Shown here: positions 1-9,012 of the stretch, piece by piece
How positions within the stretch are numbered: the first letter of the stretch is position 1
Layout of the letters: each line of letters begins with the position of its first letter
Source: Sphingomonadales bacterium
Lineage (GTDB): Bacteria > Pseudomonadota > Alphaproteobacteria > Sphingomonadales > Sphingomonadaceae
Direction of reading: 5' to 3'
Length of the DNA stretch: 64,000 nucleotides
Assembly: GCA_027486895.1 (NCBI GenBank)
Contig: JAIXOE010000053.1
Coordinates: forward strand, 1-64,000
The notes under the pieces: model-generated
The model's database searches: none
What the model was told of the DNA's origin: nothing
Seen by the model: the letters and a program-made list of their open reading frames with translations, nothing else
Translations under genes and position numbers: made by a program

Positions 1-501
1 GAATGTGATTTTGTCGATGTGACGATTGGCGTTGCGCGCCTGCAAAAGTTGCTCGCGATATTTAACGACACCTATTTCCTGCCTGACGCGGCAACGCGGC
101 GACAGGTGTTGATGGCGACGGCACCGGGCAATCAGCATTCGTTCGGCGTGAACATGATTGAGCGCTTGCTCACCGCTGCCGGCTGGCAAGTGCAAACCGA
201 ATTCTCCAGCGACGCTGCGCAAATTGTCGATGCGGTGCGCGAAGGCTGGTTTGCGGTGATCGGGTTGACCGCAGGGTCCGACCTTCAGCTTGACGGGCTT
301 ACATCGGTCATCCGCCAAATCCGCCTTAAATCGCAGAATCCGTCGATCGGGATCATGGTGGGTGGGCCGATGTTTACCCAAAATCCGGGGCTCGCGTTCA
401 AAGTAGGTGCAGATGCCACCGCGCCAAACGCACCCACCGCTGTGTTGTGCGCACAAAAGCTGTTCGACGATTCCGTGCGTGGAGCCATCGCGCATAACTG
501 A
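1..501 (+). CDS. Cobalamin-binding AerR/PpaA-like regulator, 5' truncated by window edge
   Basis: The reading frame is open to base 1, so the start codon lies upstream of the window; the visible part is 166 residues ending at TGA. An N-terminal helical part (FVDVTIGVARLQKLL) is followed by a Rossmann-like B12-binding fold with the cobalamin-loop-like segment GNQHSFG and a later VGGPMF strand-turn. This layout matches the AerR/PpaA family, light-sensitive cobalamin proteins that antagonise the photosynthesis repressor CrtJ/PpsR. From family knowledge it would be cytoplasmic and sit at the edge of a photosynthesis gene cluster. No photosynthesis gene is visible inside the window, so that context is inference. 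It could also be another B12-domain sensor. Confidence 0.65.
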   Translation, partial: ECDFVDVTIGVARLQKLLAIFNDTYFLPDAATRRQVLMATAPGNQHSFGVNMIERLLTAAGWQVQTEFSSDAAQIVDAVREGWFAVIGLTAGSDLQLDGLTSVIRQIRLKSQNPSIGIMVGGPMFTQNPGLAFKVGADATAPNAPTAVLCAQKLFDDSVRGAIAHN

Positions 502-835
502 TTGGTTATGAGGACTGCATAGCCAAAGCGGCGATGCCACATCTTCATTTGTTGTTCCATGGACAGGTAGATGCATGCACAGCAACGTCGTCATGACAAC
601 GGGTGCTATATTCGGTAAACTGGCAGGAATTCGGCGTAGCTCAGGTGATGCTTTTGGCCGGCCTGACCTAAAAGGAATGACGCGATGATGGCCGCAAGAC
701 ATGTGCGACTTCGATGTCCAGATGGACGAACGCGTGCGAAATTTATTTGTAACAGCGCGTTCTTTCGAAAGCCCGCCGGGTAAGCACTTTGGCTTATCCT
801 ATGGCACTTCCGAAAGAACGCGTATTTCTGTCAGC
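502..835. other. Intergenic stretch between two convergent genes
   Basis: About 330 bp without a convincing gene. A 32-codon frame at 685-783 has a fair upstream AAGGA but no recognisable product. The one clear structure is the inverted repeat described at 756-822, just past the stop of the minus-strand receptor gene. Confidence 0.5.
756..822 (-). terminator. 12-bp perfect inverted repeat 3' of TonB receptor
   Basis: CGCGTTCTTTCG at 756-767 is exactly complementary to CGAAAGAACGCG at 811-822, leaving a 43-nt loop. It lies 14 bp beyond the stop codon of the minus-strand receptor, between convergent genes, so a terminator or mRNA-stabilising hairpin is the natural reading. There is no clear T-run, and the loop is long for an intrinsic terminator. 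Confidence 0.4.
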
Positions 836-3349
836 TTAGAATTTGTAACCTACTTCGACACCCATCAGGCGACGTGCACCTGGCGATATGAATGAACCGC
901 CAAATTCGATCGCTGGAATGGCTTCGTTGATATATTTGCGGTCGAGCAAATTGTCAGCGAATGCCGTGACATTCCAGTTATCGCCTTCAAGGCCAACGCG
1001 CAGGTTCAGGACACCAAATGGATCACGCTTGGCGACGCTGTAATTCGCATTTCCGACGAACCCGGGCAGTGCAAGCGCCGAAATTGGCAGCAACTGGCTG
1101 AAAATCGTCGACCGTGTCTGGTCCTGAACTGTGTGGAACCATGTCGCGCCGGTAATGCGGTAATCGGCACGCACGACAAGATCCATGCCGTCATTCAGCG
1201 GTGCGTCAATCTGGCTGCCCAGGTTGATCGTGTAATCGGCGGTATAAGGCGATTTGTTGCCCACGGTGTAAGGCCGCGAGGCATTTGCCTTGATCTCGCT
1301 GTCGGTCAGGTTGACCGAGCCAAAGATCTTCCAGCCATCGACAATTTTTGCAGATGTGTTCAACTCGACGCCCTTAACATCAACCTTGTCGATGTTGGAC
1401 ACGACGCGGAGCAAACCAAAGGAGCCGACGAAGAATTCGAAGAACTGCATGTCTGTGATGCGGGTGTAATAACCAGCAAGATCAAAAGTGACGCGGTTGT
1501 CGAACAATGATCCCTTGATGCCCGCTTCAAATGAGCTCGACCGTTCTTTGCGGAACTGGTCATTGATCGTCACGCCTGCACCGATCGCAGGAATGTTGAA
1601 GTTGGCGTTCACCAGAGCCGACGAACCAGTGTTGTTGAAGCCGCCCGATTTAAATCCGATGCCCCAGTTGGCGTAGATGTTTGTCGAGCTGTTTGGCGTG
1701 TAGCTAAGCGTTACCTTGGGCTGCACTTGCTTAAAGCTGGCTGATTTATCGGCAATTCCGCCTGTTGCGGGAAGACCGGGATTGATCTTCGCACCGGTAA
1801 TGGGATCGAACACATTTGGCACAAGGTTGGACGTTGTTCTGTCTTCGACGTCATAACGCAATGCGAGGCCAGCTTTGAATTGATCGGACATTTTATAGTC
1901 GAGCGATCCAAAAGCAGCATAAACATCGGTCTTGAATGTGTCGTTGAACAGCTGCGAAGTCGGATTGCTGCTGCCGGGTGCGTTGTACAACGCACGGCTT
2001 ACGCCTTGACCCAGATCCGCACCAAGGCTGACGCCGACGGTACGATCAATGTGCAGTCCATAGACACCCAGTTGCCAGTTCAGCGGGCTATCAGTGTTAG
2101 ACGCGAGACGGATTTCGCCGCTAATGTCCTTTTGATTGCGAATTTGCAGCTGTGTGCCGTCGCAGGTTGTTGGGCTATAGGCACCGAAGGTTGAGCCTGT
2201 CGCCGGAGCAAAGATAAACGGCACCGGAACTTGTCCGACGAAACCCGGTGGGTTCAGCGGGAACCCAGTCAATGCAGCAGTCGTTGCAAAGCACTTGTTC
2301 TGGACGGCCAGGTTTGTTGCGTTCGAAGGTGCGCCCAAGGCGGGCGCAATGTAGCGGGCGAAATCGGCTGATGTACCGTCGGCCGTCAGGCTTTGGTCAA
2401 CATCGGAGTACAACGCCCAAGCGGTTAGGCGTGTTGAACCGAAGTCATGATCGATTTTTGCCGAAAGATCGATCGACCGCTGGTCGTTCGTTGGCCGTAT
2501 GTTGCTGTAGTAACGCAGTTCATGCGCGTCGACATCTTCGAAGAAGGCGCCACCAAATGCTTCGATATGAAAGACCGAGTTGAAGTTAATCGATGCGCCG
2601 GAGAACTTCGAGTAGCGGGCCTTTACGTCGAGCTCGGTCGCATCGCCCAGTTGGGCCATGAAGCGGCCATCGATGGAATAGACTTCCTGATCGTCGACGA
2701 CTTTCTGGTCGAGGTAAAGGTTGCGATAAAAACCGTCGGTGCTGCGGTAGTTGCCCGACAGGACGAAGCCTGCATTATCGCCCAAGGGCGACGAGATGTA
2801 GGCCGATCCTTCCATCGTTTTTTCGTTGGCGTAGCTTAGTTTTACAGCGCCTTCGAGGACATCGCCTGGCTTTACTGTCGACACGACAATCGCACCGGCT
2901 GCAGCGTTGCGACCATAAATAGCGCCTTGTGGGCCCTTCAATATTTCGATTTGGCGCAGCGTGCCTTGTGTTTGGTTGAGTTGCGCGGTGTTGGTCTTCA
3001 AAATGCCGTCAACGACCAAAGCGACCGAGCTTTCAGCGTCACGCGCACCGTTGATGCCGCGGATGTTGATTTGGGTGTCACCAGCTTCGGCGGTTCCCGT
3101 CACGATTGTCACACCGGGTGTAAGCTGGGCAAAGCCTTGCGCATTGTCTGCACCGGTTTTTGCGAGCGAGTCGGCATCAATGACGGATACAGAAGCCGGA
3201 ACGTCGACAAGCCGTTCATTCTGGCGACGCGCCGTCACAATGATTTCTTCCGCTTCTACGCCCTCGTCGGCAGTTTGTGCGAATGCCGATGTGGGCACCA
3301 AGACACTGACTGCAATCGATGAGAGGAGTGCACTTTTTCCAATACGCAT
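836..3349 (-). CDS. TonB-dependent outer-membrane receptor
   Basis: 837-residue outer-membrane receptor. It has an N-terminal signal peptide (MRIGKSALLSS...TSAFAQ), a TonB-box-like EEIIVTARR at about residue 33, a plug domain with LRQIEILKGPQGAIYGRNAAAGAI, and a long beta-barrel ending in the aromatic terminus GYKF. Size and order are typical of the family, which takes up bulky or scarce substrates using the Ton system. I chose ATG 3349 because it begins the signal peptide; an upstream in-frame ATG at 3406 falls inside the regulator palindrome. It is divergent from the GntR gene and shares the TTGTATACAA operator, so it probably imports the substrate of the adjoining catabolic operon. The ligand cannot be read from sequence. 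Confidence 0.9.
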   Translation of the reverse strand: MRIGKSALLSSIAVSVLVPTSAFAQTADEGVEAEEIIVTARRQNERLVDVPASVSVIDADSLAKTGADNAQGFAQLTPGVTIVTGTAEAGDTQINIRGINGARDAESSVALVVDGILKTNTAQLNQTQGTLRQIEILKGPQGAIYGRNAAAGAIVVSTVKPGDVLEGAVKLSYANEKTMEGSAYISSPLGDNAGFVLSGNYRSTDGFYRNLYLDQKVVDDQEVYSIDGRFMAQLGDATELDVKARYSKFSGASINFNSVFHIEAFGGAFFEDVDAHELRYYSNIRPTNDQRSIDLSAKIDHDFGSTRLTAWALYSDVDQSLTADGTSADFARYIAPALGAPSNATNLAVQNKCFATTAALTGFPLNPPGFVGQVPVPFIFAPATGSTFGAYSPTTCDGTQLQIRNQKDISGEIRLASNTDSPLNWQLGVYGLHIDRTVGVSLGADLGQGVSRALYNAPGSSNPTSQLFNDTFKTDVYAAFGSLDYKMSDQFKAGLALRYDVEDRTTSNLVPNVFDPITGAKINPGLPATGGIADKSASFKQVQPKVTLSYTPNSSTNIYANWGIGFKSGGFNNTGSSALVNANFNIPAIGAGVTINDQFRKERSSSFEAGIKGSLFDNRVTFDLAGYYTRITDMQFFEFFVGSFGLLRVVSNIDKVDVKGVELNTSAKIVDGWKIFGSVNLTDSEIKANASRPYTVGNKSPYTADYTINLGSQIDAPLNDGMDLVVRADYRITGATWFHTVQDQTRSTIFSQLLPISALALPGFVGNANYSVAKRDPFGVLNLRVGLEGDNWNVTAFADNLLDRKYINEAIPAIEFGGSFISPGARRLMGVEVGYKF

Positions 3350-3396
3350 ATAACCTAATCCCCTGTTGTACCAATTATTGCTTTGGCAGCAGCTTA

Positions 3397-3406
3397 TTGT
3401 ATACAA
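3397..3406. promoter_or_regulatory. Putative GntR operator 1 (TTGTATACAA)
   Basis: Perfect 10-bp palindrome between the divergent TonB receptor (ATG 47 bp away) and GntR gene (ATG 30 bp away). FCD-subfamily GntR regulators typically bind short TNGT-N-ACNA palindromes, which this matches. An identical copy occurs at 4125-4134. Confidence 0.7.
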
Positions 3407-3436
3407 ATAGCATTCGTCAAGAGGAGCGTTGCACTA

Positions 3437-4111
3437 ATGTCCCGGGCATCGGAACGAGCATATAATCACATACGCAGCATGATTTTGTCTGGCGAATTGC
3501 AGCCCGGTTCGCAAATTCGTGAAGAAGCGCTTGCGGAATTGTGCGGGGTTTCACGCACGCCCGTACGCGATTCGCTTCGGCGGCTTGAGGCGGAAATGTT
3601 CATTCGGCGTAATGACTCGCAACGGAGTTTCGTGGCGGACTGGTCATTGGATGATCTGGAGGATGCTTTCCAGTTACGTGCCATGCTGGAGGCGCATGCG
3701 GCAAAGCGCGCTGCCAGCCGCATCACCCGTGAACAATTGGCGCGGCTGCGTATGCACAACGCCCAGCTAAAGCAGGCTATCGACATTCCATATCCTGATG
3801 TGCCAAAATTTTTGGATCACAACCGGCAGTTCCATGCGATTATCCTTGCGGCTGCGGCCTCCGAACGACTTGCCAACATGCTGGGGCAGGTCACCGAGCA
3901 GCCTGTGGTCCTACGCACAGCGCGACAATATGACTTGGAAAATCTGCGTCGCTCGCACCACGAGCACGATGAATTGCTGATCGCATTTGACAAGCGTGAT
4001 GGTGAATGGGCTGCTGCCGTAATGACTGGCCATATCCGCCGTGCCTTCCATGCCTATGCAGAAGCGCATTCGACCGACACGGAAATTCGAAAGTCGAATT
4101 TGGCGGCATAA
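3437..4111 (+). CDS. GntR-family transcriptional regulator, FCD subfamily
   Basis: 224-residue regulator. A winged helix-turn-helix occupies about residues 5-75 (GELQPGSQIREEALAELCGV, then SRTPVRDSLRRLEAE). The C-terminal all-helical FCD ligand domain carries the expected acidic and histidine positions (DHNRQFHAII; HHEHDELL; GHIRRAFHAY), which in this family bind a metal and an organic acid effector. ATG 3437 is preferred over 3383 because AAGAGGAG lies about 10 nt before it and the upstream extension has no homology-like content. The identical palindromes on both sides of the gene suggest that it controls the divergent receptor, itself and the catabolic genes after it, probably as a repressor released by a pathway intermediate. 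Confidence 0.9.
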   Translation: MSRASERAYNHIRSMILSGELQPGSQIREEALAELCGVSRTPVRDSLRRLEAEMFIRRNDSQRSFVADWSLDDLEDAFQLRAMLEAHAAKRAASRITREQLARLRMHNAQLKQAIDIPYPDVPKFLDHNRQFHAIILAAAASERLANMLGQVTEQPVVLRTARQYDLENLRRSHHEHDELLIAFDKRDGEWAAAVMTGHIRRAFHAYAEAHSTDTEIRKSNLAA

Positions 4112-4124
4112 ATCCTATTTGATT

Positions 4125-4134
4125 TTGTATACAA
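4125..4134. promoter_or_regulatory. Putative GntR operator 2 (TTGTATACAA)
   Basis: Exact copy of the palindrome at 3397-3406, here 13 bp after the GntR stop and 19 bp before the ATG of the lyase gene. Its place suggests a separate, regulated promoter for the catabolic operon rather than read-through from the regulator. Confidence 0.7.
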
Positions 4135-4153
4135 TTATGCCATTTACATTGCG

Positions 4154-5065
4154 ATGAGTATTTCTGACCACATCGAATTCGTCGAAGTTGGACCGCGCGA
4201 TGGCCTGCAAAATGAGGCTGTGTTGGTTTCGACTGAGAATAAGCTGGCGCTGATAAACAAAGCCATCGACGCTGGCGCGCGCCGTATTGAGGTTACGAGT
4301 TTTGTAAATCCAAAGCGCGTTCCGCAAATGGCGGATGCAGAAGATGTATGTGCGGGGCTGCCTGAACGTGACGATGTCACGTTTATTGGATTGGTCATGA
4401 ACCTGCGTGGCGCAGAGCGGGCCATTGCTTCGGGAAAAATCGACCAGCTGGGTGCCGTCGCGGTTGCAACGGACACCTTTGCGATGGCCAATCAAGGTCA
4501 AAGCAGCAACGAATCGGTCGAAGCAGCGAAGGCCATTATCGCGCTTGCACATGCCGAAGGGCGTTCGGCGCAATGCACGATTGCTGCGTCCTTTGGTTGT
4601 CCATTCGAAGGTGAAGTGGCCGACAAGCGCGTCATCGAAATGGCCGTCGCCATAGCTGAGGCTGGCCCTGTGGAAATCGCGTTGGCGGATACTATCGGCG
4701 TTGGAAACCCAGCGCATGTTGCGCGGCTCGTGGAACAAATTCGCAAAGAGGTTGATCCTCTTCCTGTGCGGGTGCATTTCCACAACACGCGGAACACCGG
4801 TCTTGCCAACGTTTGGGCAGCTGTTGGCGCTGGCGCCAGCGTCGTAGATGCCTCGCTTGGCGGACTTGGCGGATGTCCATTCGCGCCTGGCGCAGCGGGT
4901 AATGTGCCTAGCGAGGACGTCGTCTACATGCTCGAGCGCGCAGGCGTCAGCACAGGAATGAATTTACAAAGTTTGATTGAGGCCAGCAACTGGCTTTCAG
5001 AAATTATGGGTAGGAAACTGCCCGGCATGGTGGCGCAATCGCCATCATTTCCAAAAGCAGCGTGA
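4154..5065 (+). CDS. HMG-CoA lyase family enzyme
   Basis: 303-residue DRE-TIM metallolyase of the hydroxymethylglutaryl-CoA lyase type. The N-terminal VEVGPRDGLQNE carries the catalytic Arg-Asp. The metal ligands are in VHFHNTRNTGLANV, and GGLGGCPFAPGAAGNVPSED is the family signature with its active-site cysteine. Such enzymes cleave a 3-hydroxy-3-methyl(ene)-glutaryl-CoA-like substrate to acetyl-CoA plus an oxo product. No good Shine-Dalgarno precedes the ATG; the frame begins directly after the operator. It heads an operon with HyuA, HyuB, a CoA-transferase and an amidase, none of which belongs to leucine breakdown, so the true substrate is probably an analogue of HMG-CoA. Confidence 0.88.
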   Translation: MSISDHIEFVEVGPRDGLQNEAVLVSTENKLALINKAIDAGARRIEVTSFVNPKRVPQMADAEDVCAGLPERDDVTFIGLVMNLRGAERAIASGKIDQLGAVAVATDTFAMANQGQSSNESVEAAKAIIALAHAEGRSAQCTIAASFGCPFEGEVADKRVIEMAVAIAEAGPVEIALADTIGVGNPAHVARLVEQIRKEVDPLPVRVHFHNTRNTGLANVWAAVGAGASVVDASLGGLGGCPFAPGAAGNVPSEDVVYMLERAGVSTGMNLQSLIEASNWLSEIMGRKLPGMVAQSPSFPKAA

Positions 5066-5075
5066 GGAGAGTTTA

Positions 5076-7124
5076 ATGGGGTATCGTTTGGGCGTGGATG
5101 TCGGCGGGACTTTTACCGACCTGTTGCTGTTCAATGCAGACACGGGCGCGTTCTGGAGGCACAAAACGCCTTCAACGCCGCATGACAGCAGCGAAGGCAT
5201 ATTAAACGGCGTCAACGCCATTTGCGCAAACGCTGGCGTAGATGCGGCGGGCATCGAATATTTCCTGCACGGAACCACGGTCGCGACCAATGCCGTGCTT
5301 GAAGGCAAAGGCGCACGCGTCGGCCTGATCGTCACTGAGGGATATCGCGACATCATGCAGATCGCACGGTCGTACGTGCCCGGCGGTCTTGCCGCGTGGA
5401 TCATCTGGCCAAAGCCAACGCCATTGGCTGCTTTGGAAGATACGGTTACTGTCGGTGGCCGAATGAATGCACAAGGCGAAGAAGTCCGTCCGCTCGATAT
5501 CGCTTCGGCAAAAACGGCTCTCAGTTATCTGAAGGATCATGGCGTCGAAGCAATCACCGTCAGCTTCATGAATGCGTACACCAATGGCGCACATGAAAAG
5601 CAAGTAGGTGACCTCGCACGCGAAATGATGCCGAATGTTCCAGTGTCGCTCAGCCATGAAGTTCTGCCAGAAATGCAGGAATATGAGCGGACGCTGACAA
5701 CCGTTGCGAACGCCGCGGTTCGTCCGGTGGTCGGAAAATATATCTCCAACCTGCGCAGCAAGCTGGCCGATGCTGGCTTTTCCGGCAAATTGTCATTGCT
5801 GCGGTCCGATGGCGGATTGATGTCAGCGCAAAAGGCGCAGGAGCATCCCGTCGACATTTTGATGTCCGGTCCAGCCGGCGGCGTGACAGGTGCGCTTTGG
5901 GTCGGCAAAAACGCAGGCATCAAGAATATCCTGACGCTTGATGTCGGCGGCACATCGACCGATGTCGCGCTGATCGAAAATCTGGAACCCCGCCGCGTGC
6001 GTACGACTGAGGTCGGCCACTTGGCGGTGCGGGCTTCATCGCTTGATGTCAAAACGGTTGGTGCCGGCGGTGGATCAATCGCCTATGTGCCTGAATTGAC
6101 CAAGGCCTTGCGCGTTGGGCCGCAGTCGGCTGGCGCTGTTCCCGGTCCAGTCGCTTATGGCAAGGGCGGGGAAGCTCCGACCGTGACCGACGCCAACGTA
6201 GTGCTTGGTTATCTTCCTGAAAACCTGTTGGGCGGCACTTTCCAGCTTGACCGCGAGGGCGCGAAAAAGGCGGTGCAGACCATCGCTGACGCGCTTGGCA
6301 TTGACCTGATGGCGGCGGCGCGCGGTATCATCGATATTGTGAACGAAAATATGTTCGGCGCGCTGCGCATGATTTCGGTGCAGCAGGGTTATGACCCACG
6401 GCATTTCGCCCTGATGGGCTTTGGCGGGGCTGGACCGTTGCACGTGAACGCGGTTGCAAGACTGATGGGCAGCTGGCCTGCCGTGTCACCTGTTTCGCCA
6501 GGCGTATTGTGCGCATTGGGCGACGCCACGACGCGGATGCGTACAGAAACGGCGCGCAGCTTTTCACGGCTAGCGACAACAACCGATGCGGCTGAACTCA
6601 TTGCTATCTTGAAAGAGATGGCGGAGCAGACCCGTGCGCAGTTGCAGTCAGATGGCATCAACGATGCGGATATCACCAGCGAGTTCGAAATTGACGTCCG
6701 CTATGCCGGGCAAGCGTTTGAAGTGCCGCTGACGATTACGCCTGACGTTTTGGAGCGTGACGGCGTTGCAGGCATTCTGGCGCGTTTCGACGAAGAGCAT
6801 CTGCGGTTGTTCACCTTCAATATGGATACGCCGCACGAAATCGTGAACTTGCGCGCCGTTGCCCTTGGGCAGCCGCTCGATTTACCCGCTGCCGAACTGC
6901 CCAAGGGCGATGGAAATCCTGCAGCCGCAAAAATGCGTGACCATGTTTTGTGGATGGACGGCAAGGAACAGGCGGCCGTCATCTATGACCGTTCAAAGCT
7001 GCGACAGGGGGATGTCATTCCCGGTCCAGCGATTGTCGTCGAAATGGATTCGACCACACTCATCGAAACTGGCTGCGTCGCAATCGTCGACAAGGTCGGC
7101 AATATCCTGATCAATCTGGCTTGA
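5076..7124 (+). CDS. Hydantoinase/oxoprolinase/ketone carboxylase family, subunit A
   Basis: 682-residue ASKHA-fold ATPase subunit (HyuA). Visible motifs are the first phosphate loop GVDVGGTFTDLLLF at the N-terminus, HGTTVATNAVLEGKG, the second phosphate loop LTLDVGGTSTDVALI near residue 290, and GAGGGSIAYV. The family couples ATP hydrolysis either to ring opening (N-methylhydantoin, 5-oxoproline) or to carboxylation (acetone, acetophenone); sequence alone does not separate these. ATG 5076 is chosen because GAGGAG lies just before it and the glycine-rich motif begins at residue 5. It follows the lyase by 10 bp and precedes HyuB by 13 bp, indicating co-translation as a heteromer. Confidence 0.85.
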   Translation: MGYRLGVDVGGTFTDLLLFNADTGAFWRHKTPSTPHDSSEGILNGVNAICANAGVDAAGIEYFLHGTTVATNAVLEGKGARVGLIVTEGYRDIMQIARSYVPGGLAAWIIWPKPTPLAALEDTVTVGGRMNAQGEEVRPLDIASAKTALSYLKDHGVEAITVSFMNAYTNGAHEKQVGDLAREMMPNVPVSLSHEVLPEMQEYERTLTTVANAAVRPVVGKYISNLRSKLADAGFSGKLSLLRSDGGLMSAQKAQEHPVDILMSGPAGGVTGALWVGKNAGIKNILTLDVGGTSTDVALIENLEPRRVRTTEVGHLAVRASSLDVKTVGAGGGSIAYVPELTKALRVGPQSAGAVPGPVAYGKGGEAPTVTDANVVLGYLPENLLGGTFQLDREGAKKAVQTIADALGIDLMAAARGIIDIVNENMFGALRMISVQQGYDPRHFALMGFGGAGPLHVNAVARLMGSWPAVSPVSPGVLCALGDATTRMRTETARSFSRLATTTDAAELIAILKEMAEQTRAQLQSDGINDADITSEFEIDVRYAGQAFEVPLTITPDVLERDGVAGILARFDEEHLRLFTFNMDTPHEIVNLRAVALGQPLDLPAAELPKGDGNPAAAKMRDHVLWMDGKEQAAVIYDRSKLRQGDVIPGPAIVVEMDSTTLIETGCVAIVDKVGNILINLA

Positions 7125-7137
7125 GGAGGCGAACGAC

Positions 7138-9012
7138 ATGCCCGCCCAAATCATTCAAACGAACAACACCCCCTTCAACAAGATCGCTATCGATCCGGTT
7201 ACGCTAGACATCATCGAAAACGCGCTGCGTAATGCACGTATCGAAATGGATGCGACGCTGGTGCGCACAGCGATGTCCCCTGGCATCCGCGAACAAGGCG
7301 ATGCATTCCCGTTGATCGCGGACCACACCGGCAAAATGATTGTTGGCCAGTTTGGCAGCTTCATCGGCGGTTTCCTCGATAACTTCGACGGAACGCTTGA
7401 AGATGGAGACATGATTTTCCTGTCCGATCCTTACTCGTGCGCAGGCGCGGTTAGCCATTCGAATGATTGGCTCGTACTTCTACCTGTTTTCAAGGACGGA
7501 CGGTTAATCGCCTTTACGTCAATGTTTGGCCACCAGTCCGATATCGGCGGCAAGGTTGTCGGTTCGATGCCTATCAACGCCCGTTCGATTTTTGAAGAAG
7601 GCGTTCGCATCCCGCCCGTCAAAATCTGGAAAAAGGGCGAATATAATGACGATCTGATGAAGCTCGTCATGCACCAGACCCGCAAGCCCGATTGGTGTCA
7701 GGCGGATTTGAACGCACTTATCGCGTCCTGCCGGGTTGCAGCGCGCCGCGTTATCGAAATGGCTGCCCGCTTTGGCGATGATGTCTATATCTCGGCAACG
7801 CAGGAACTGTTGGCGCGCAATCACCGCGCCATGAAATCGCTTATTGCCATGGCCATTGGCGAAGAACCGGTCAGCTTCGAAGATTATATCTGCGATGACG
7901 GCATGGGCGCAGGTCCATATAAAATTAAGTGCACGATGTGGCGCGAAGGCGAAAAGGTCGTGCTCGATTTTGCAGGCACCGACCCGCAAAGTCAGGCATC
8001 AATCAACTTTCTCCTGAACGAAAACATGTTCAAAATGTTCTTTGGCATTTACATGATCATGGTCTTCGATCCCCAAATTCTCTTCAACGATGGCTTTTAT
8101 GATCTGATCGATGTCCGCATTCCGGACGGCTCACTTCTCAAGCCGAAATTTCCAGCAGCGCTCTCGGGTCGCACCCATGCGCTGGGCCGCATTTTTGATA
8201 TTTTAGGTGGTCTCTTGGGACAAAAAACACCGGAATTCTTGAATGCGGCCGGTTTTTCCTCCAGCCCCCATGTCTTCTATTCAGGCAATGACAAAAAGGG
8301 TGACTGGTTCCAGTTGTTCCAGATCGGCTTTGGCGGAATTCCTGGACGTCCAATGGGCGACGGGCCAGACGGTCACTCGCTATGGCCGGGCTTTACCAAC
8401 GTACCCAACGAATTTCTGGAACGGTATTTCCCGCTGATAATCGAACGTTATGAAACGGAACCCGACAGCGGCGGCGCTGGTCTGCATCGTGGCGGCAATG
8501 GCATCCACATGACCTATCGTTTCCTCGCAACCGGAACGATCTCGATCCACGATGACCGTTGGTTCGTTCCACCATGGGGCGTCAATGGCGGTGAGCCGGG
8601 CAAGCGCGCGCGGAAAATTTTGGAGAAAGCCGACGGCACTTCACAGATTATCGGCAATAAGGTTGAGGACGTCCATGTCGAAGAAGGCGATCAATTGCAC
8701 TTCATCACGTGGGGCGGCGGCGGTTGGGGCGACGCACTTGACCGTGACCCCGCTTTGGTTGGCAAAGAAATCGTCCAAGGGCTCGTTACAGTCGAAGGTG
8801 CAAAGGCTTATGGCGTCGTTGCGAATGCACATGGCGTAGTGGATGTGGCCGCCACCGAGACCTTGCGCAGCCGTTTGCGGCAAGAGCGCGGCGAGCTTCC
8901 ATTGTTCAATTATGGACCGGGTATTGAAACGCTAAGGGCCAATTGCGAAACCGAAACTGGCCTGAAGGCTCCTGTTCAGCCTGTCTGGACGACGCTGGAG
9001 GCTGCCGAGTGA
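7138..9012 (+). CDS. Hydantoinase/oxoprolinase/ketone carboxylase family, subunit B
   Basis: 624-residue HyuB partner of the preceding HyuA. Typical features are DPVTLDIIENALRNARIEM at the start, FLSDPYSCAGAVSHSNDWL with a later GHQSDIGGKV (the conserved metal/active-site region), and a glycine-rich GGGGWGDALDRDP near the C-terminus. HyuB holds the amidohydrolase or carboxylase chemistry while HyuA supplies phosphorylated intermediates. A GAGGAGG sits just before the ATG. The stop overlaps the GTG start of the CoA-transferase. No third small (gamma-type) subunit, as in acetone carboxylase, is present, which slightly favours an amidohydrolase-type reaction. Confidence 0.85.
   Translation: MPAQIIQTNNTPFNKIAIDPVTLDIIENALRNARIEMDATLVRTAMSPGIREQGDAFPLIADHTGKMIVGQFGSFIGGFLDNFDGTLEDGDMIFLSDPYSCAGAVSHSNDWLVLLPVFKDGRLIAFTSMFGHQSDIGGKVVGSMPINARSIFEEGVRIPPVKIWKKGEYNDDLMKLVMHQTRKPDWCQADLNALIASCRVAARRVIEMAARFGDDVYISATQELLARNHRAMKSLIAMAIGEEPVSFEDYICDDGMGAGPYKIKCTMWREGEKVVLDFAGTDPQSQASINFLLNENMFKMFFGIYMIMVFDPQILFNDGFYDLIDVRIPDGSLLKPKFPAALSGRTHALGRIFDILGGLLGQKTPEFLNAAGFSSSPHVFYSGNDKKGDWFQLFQIGFGGIPGRPMGDGPDGHSLWPGFTNVPNEFLERYFPLIIERYETEPDSGGAGLHRGGNGIHMTYRFLATGTISIHDDRWFVPPWGVNGGEPGKRARKILEKADGTSQIIGNKVEDVHVEEGDQLHFITWGGGGWGDALDRDPALVGKEIVQGLVTVEGAKAYGVVANAHGVVDVAATETLRSRLRQERGELPLFNYGPGIETLRANCETETGLKAPVQPVWTTLEAAE

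Noticed and set aside
685-783. 32-codon plus-strand frame with an AAGGA before it
   Set aside because: No recognisable residues, and its end lies in the inverted repeat; chance is the simpler explanation.
3350-3406. Longer start of the first TonB receptor at 3406
   Set aside because: It would put 19 residues before a normal signal peptide and begin inside the GntR palindrome.
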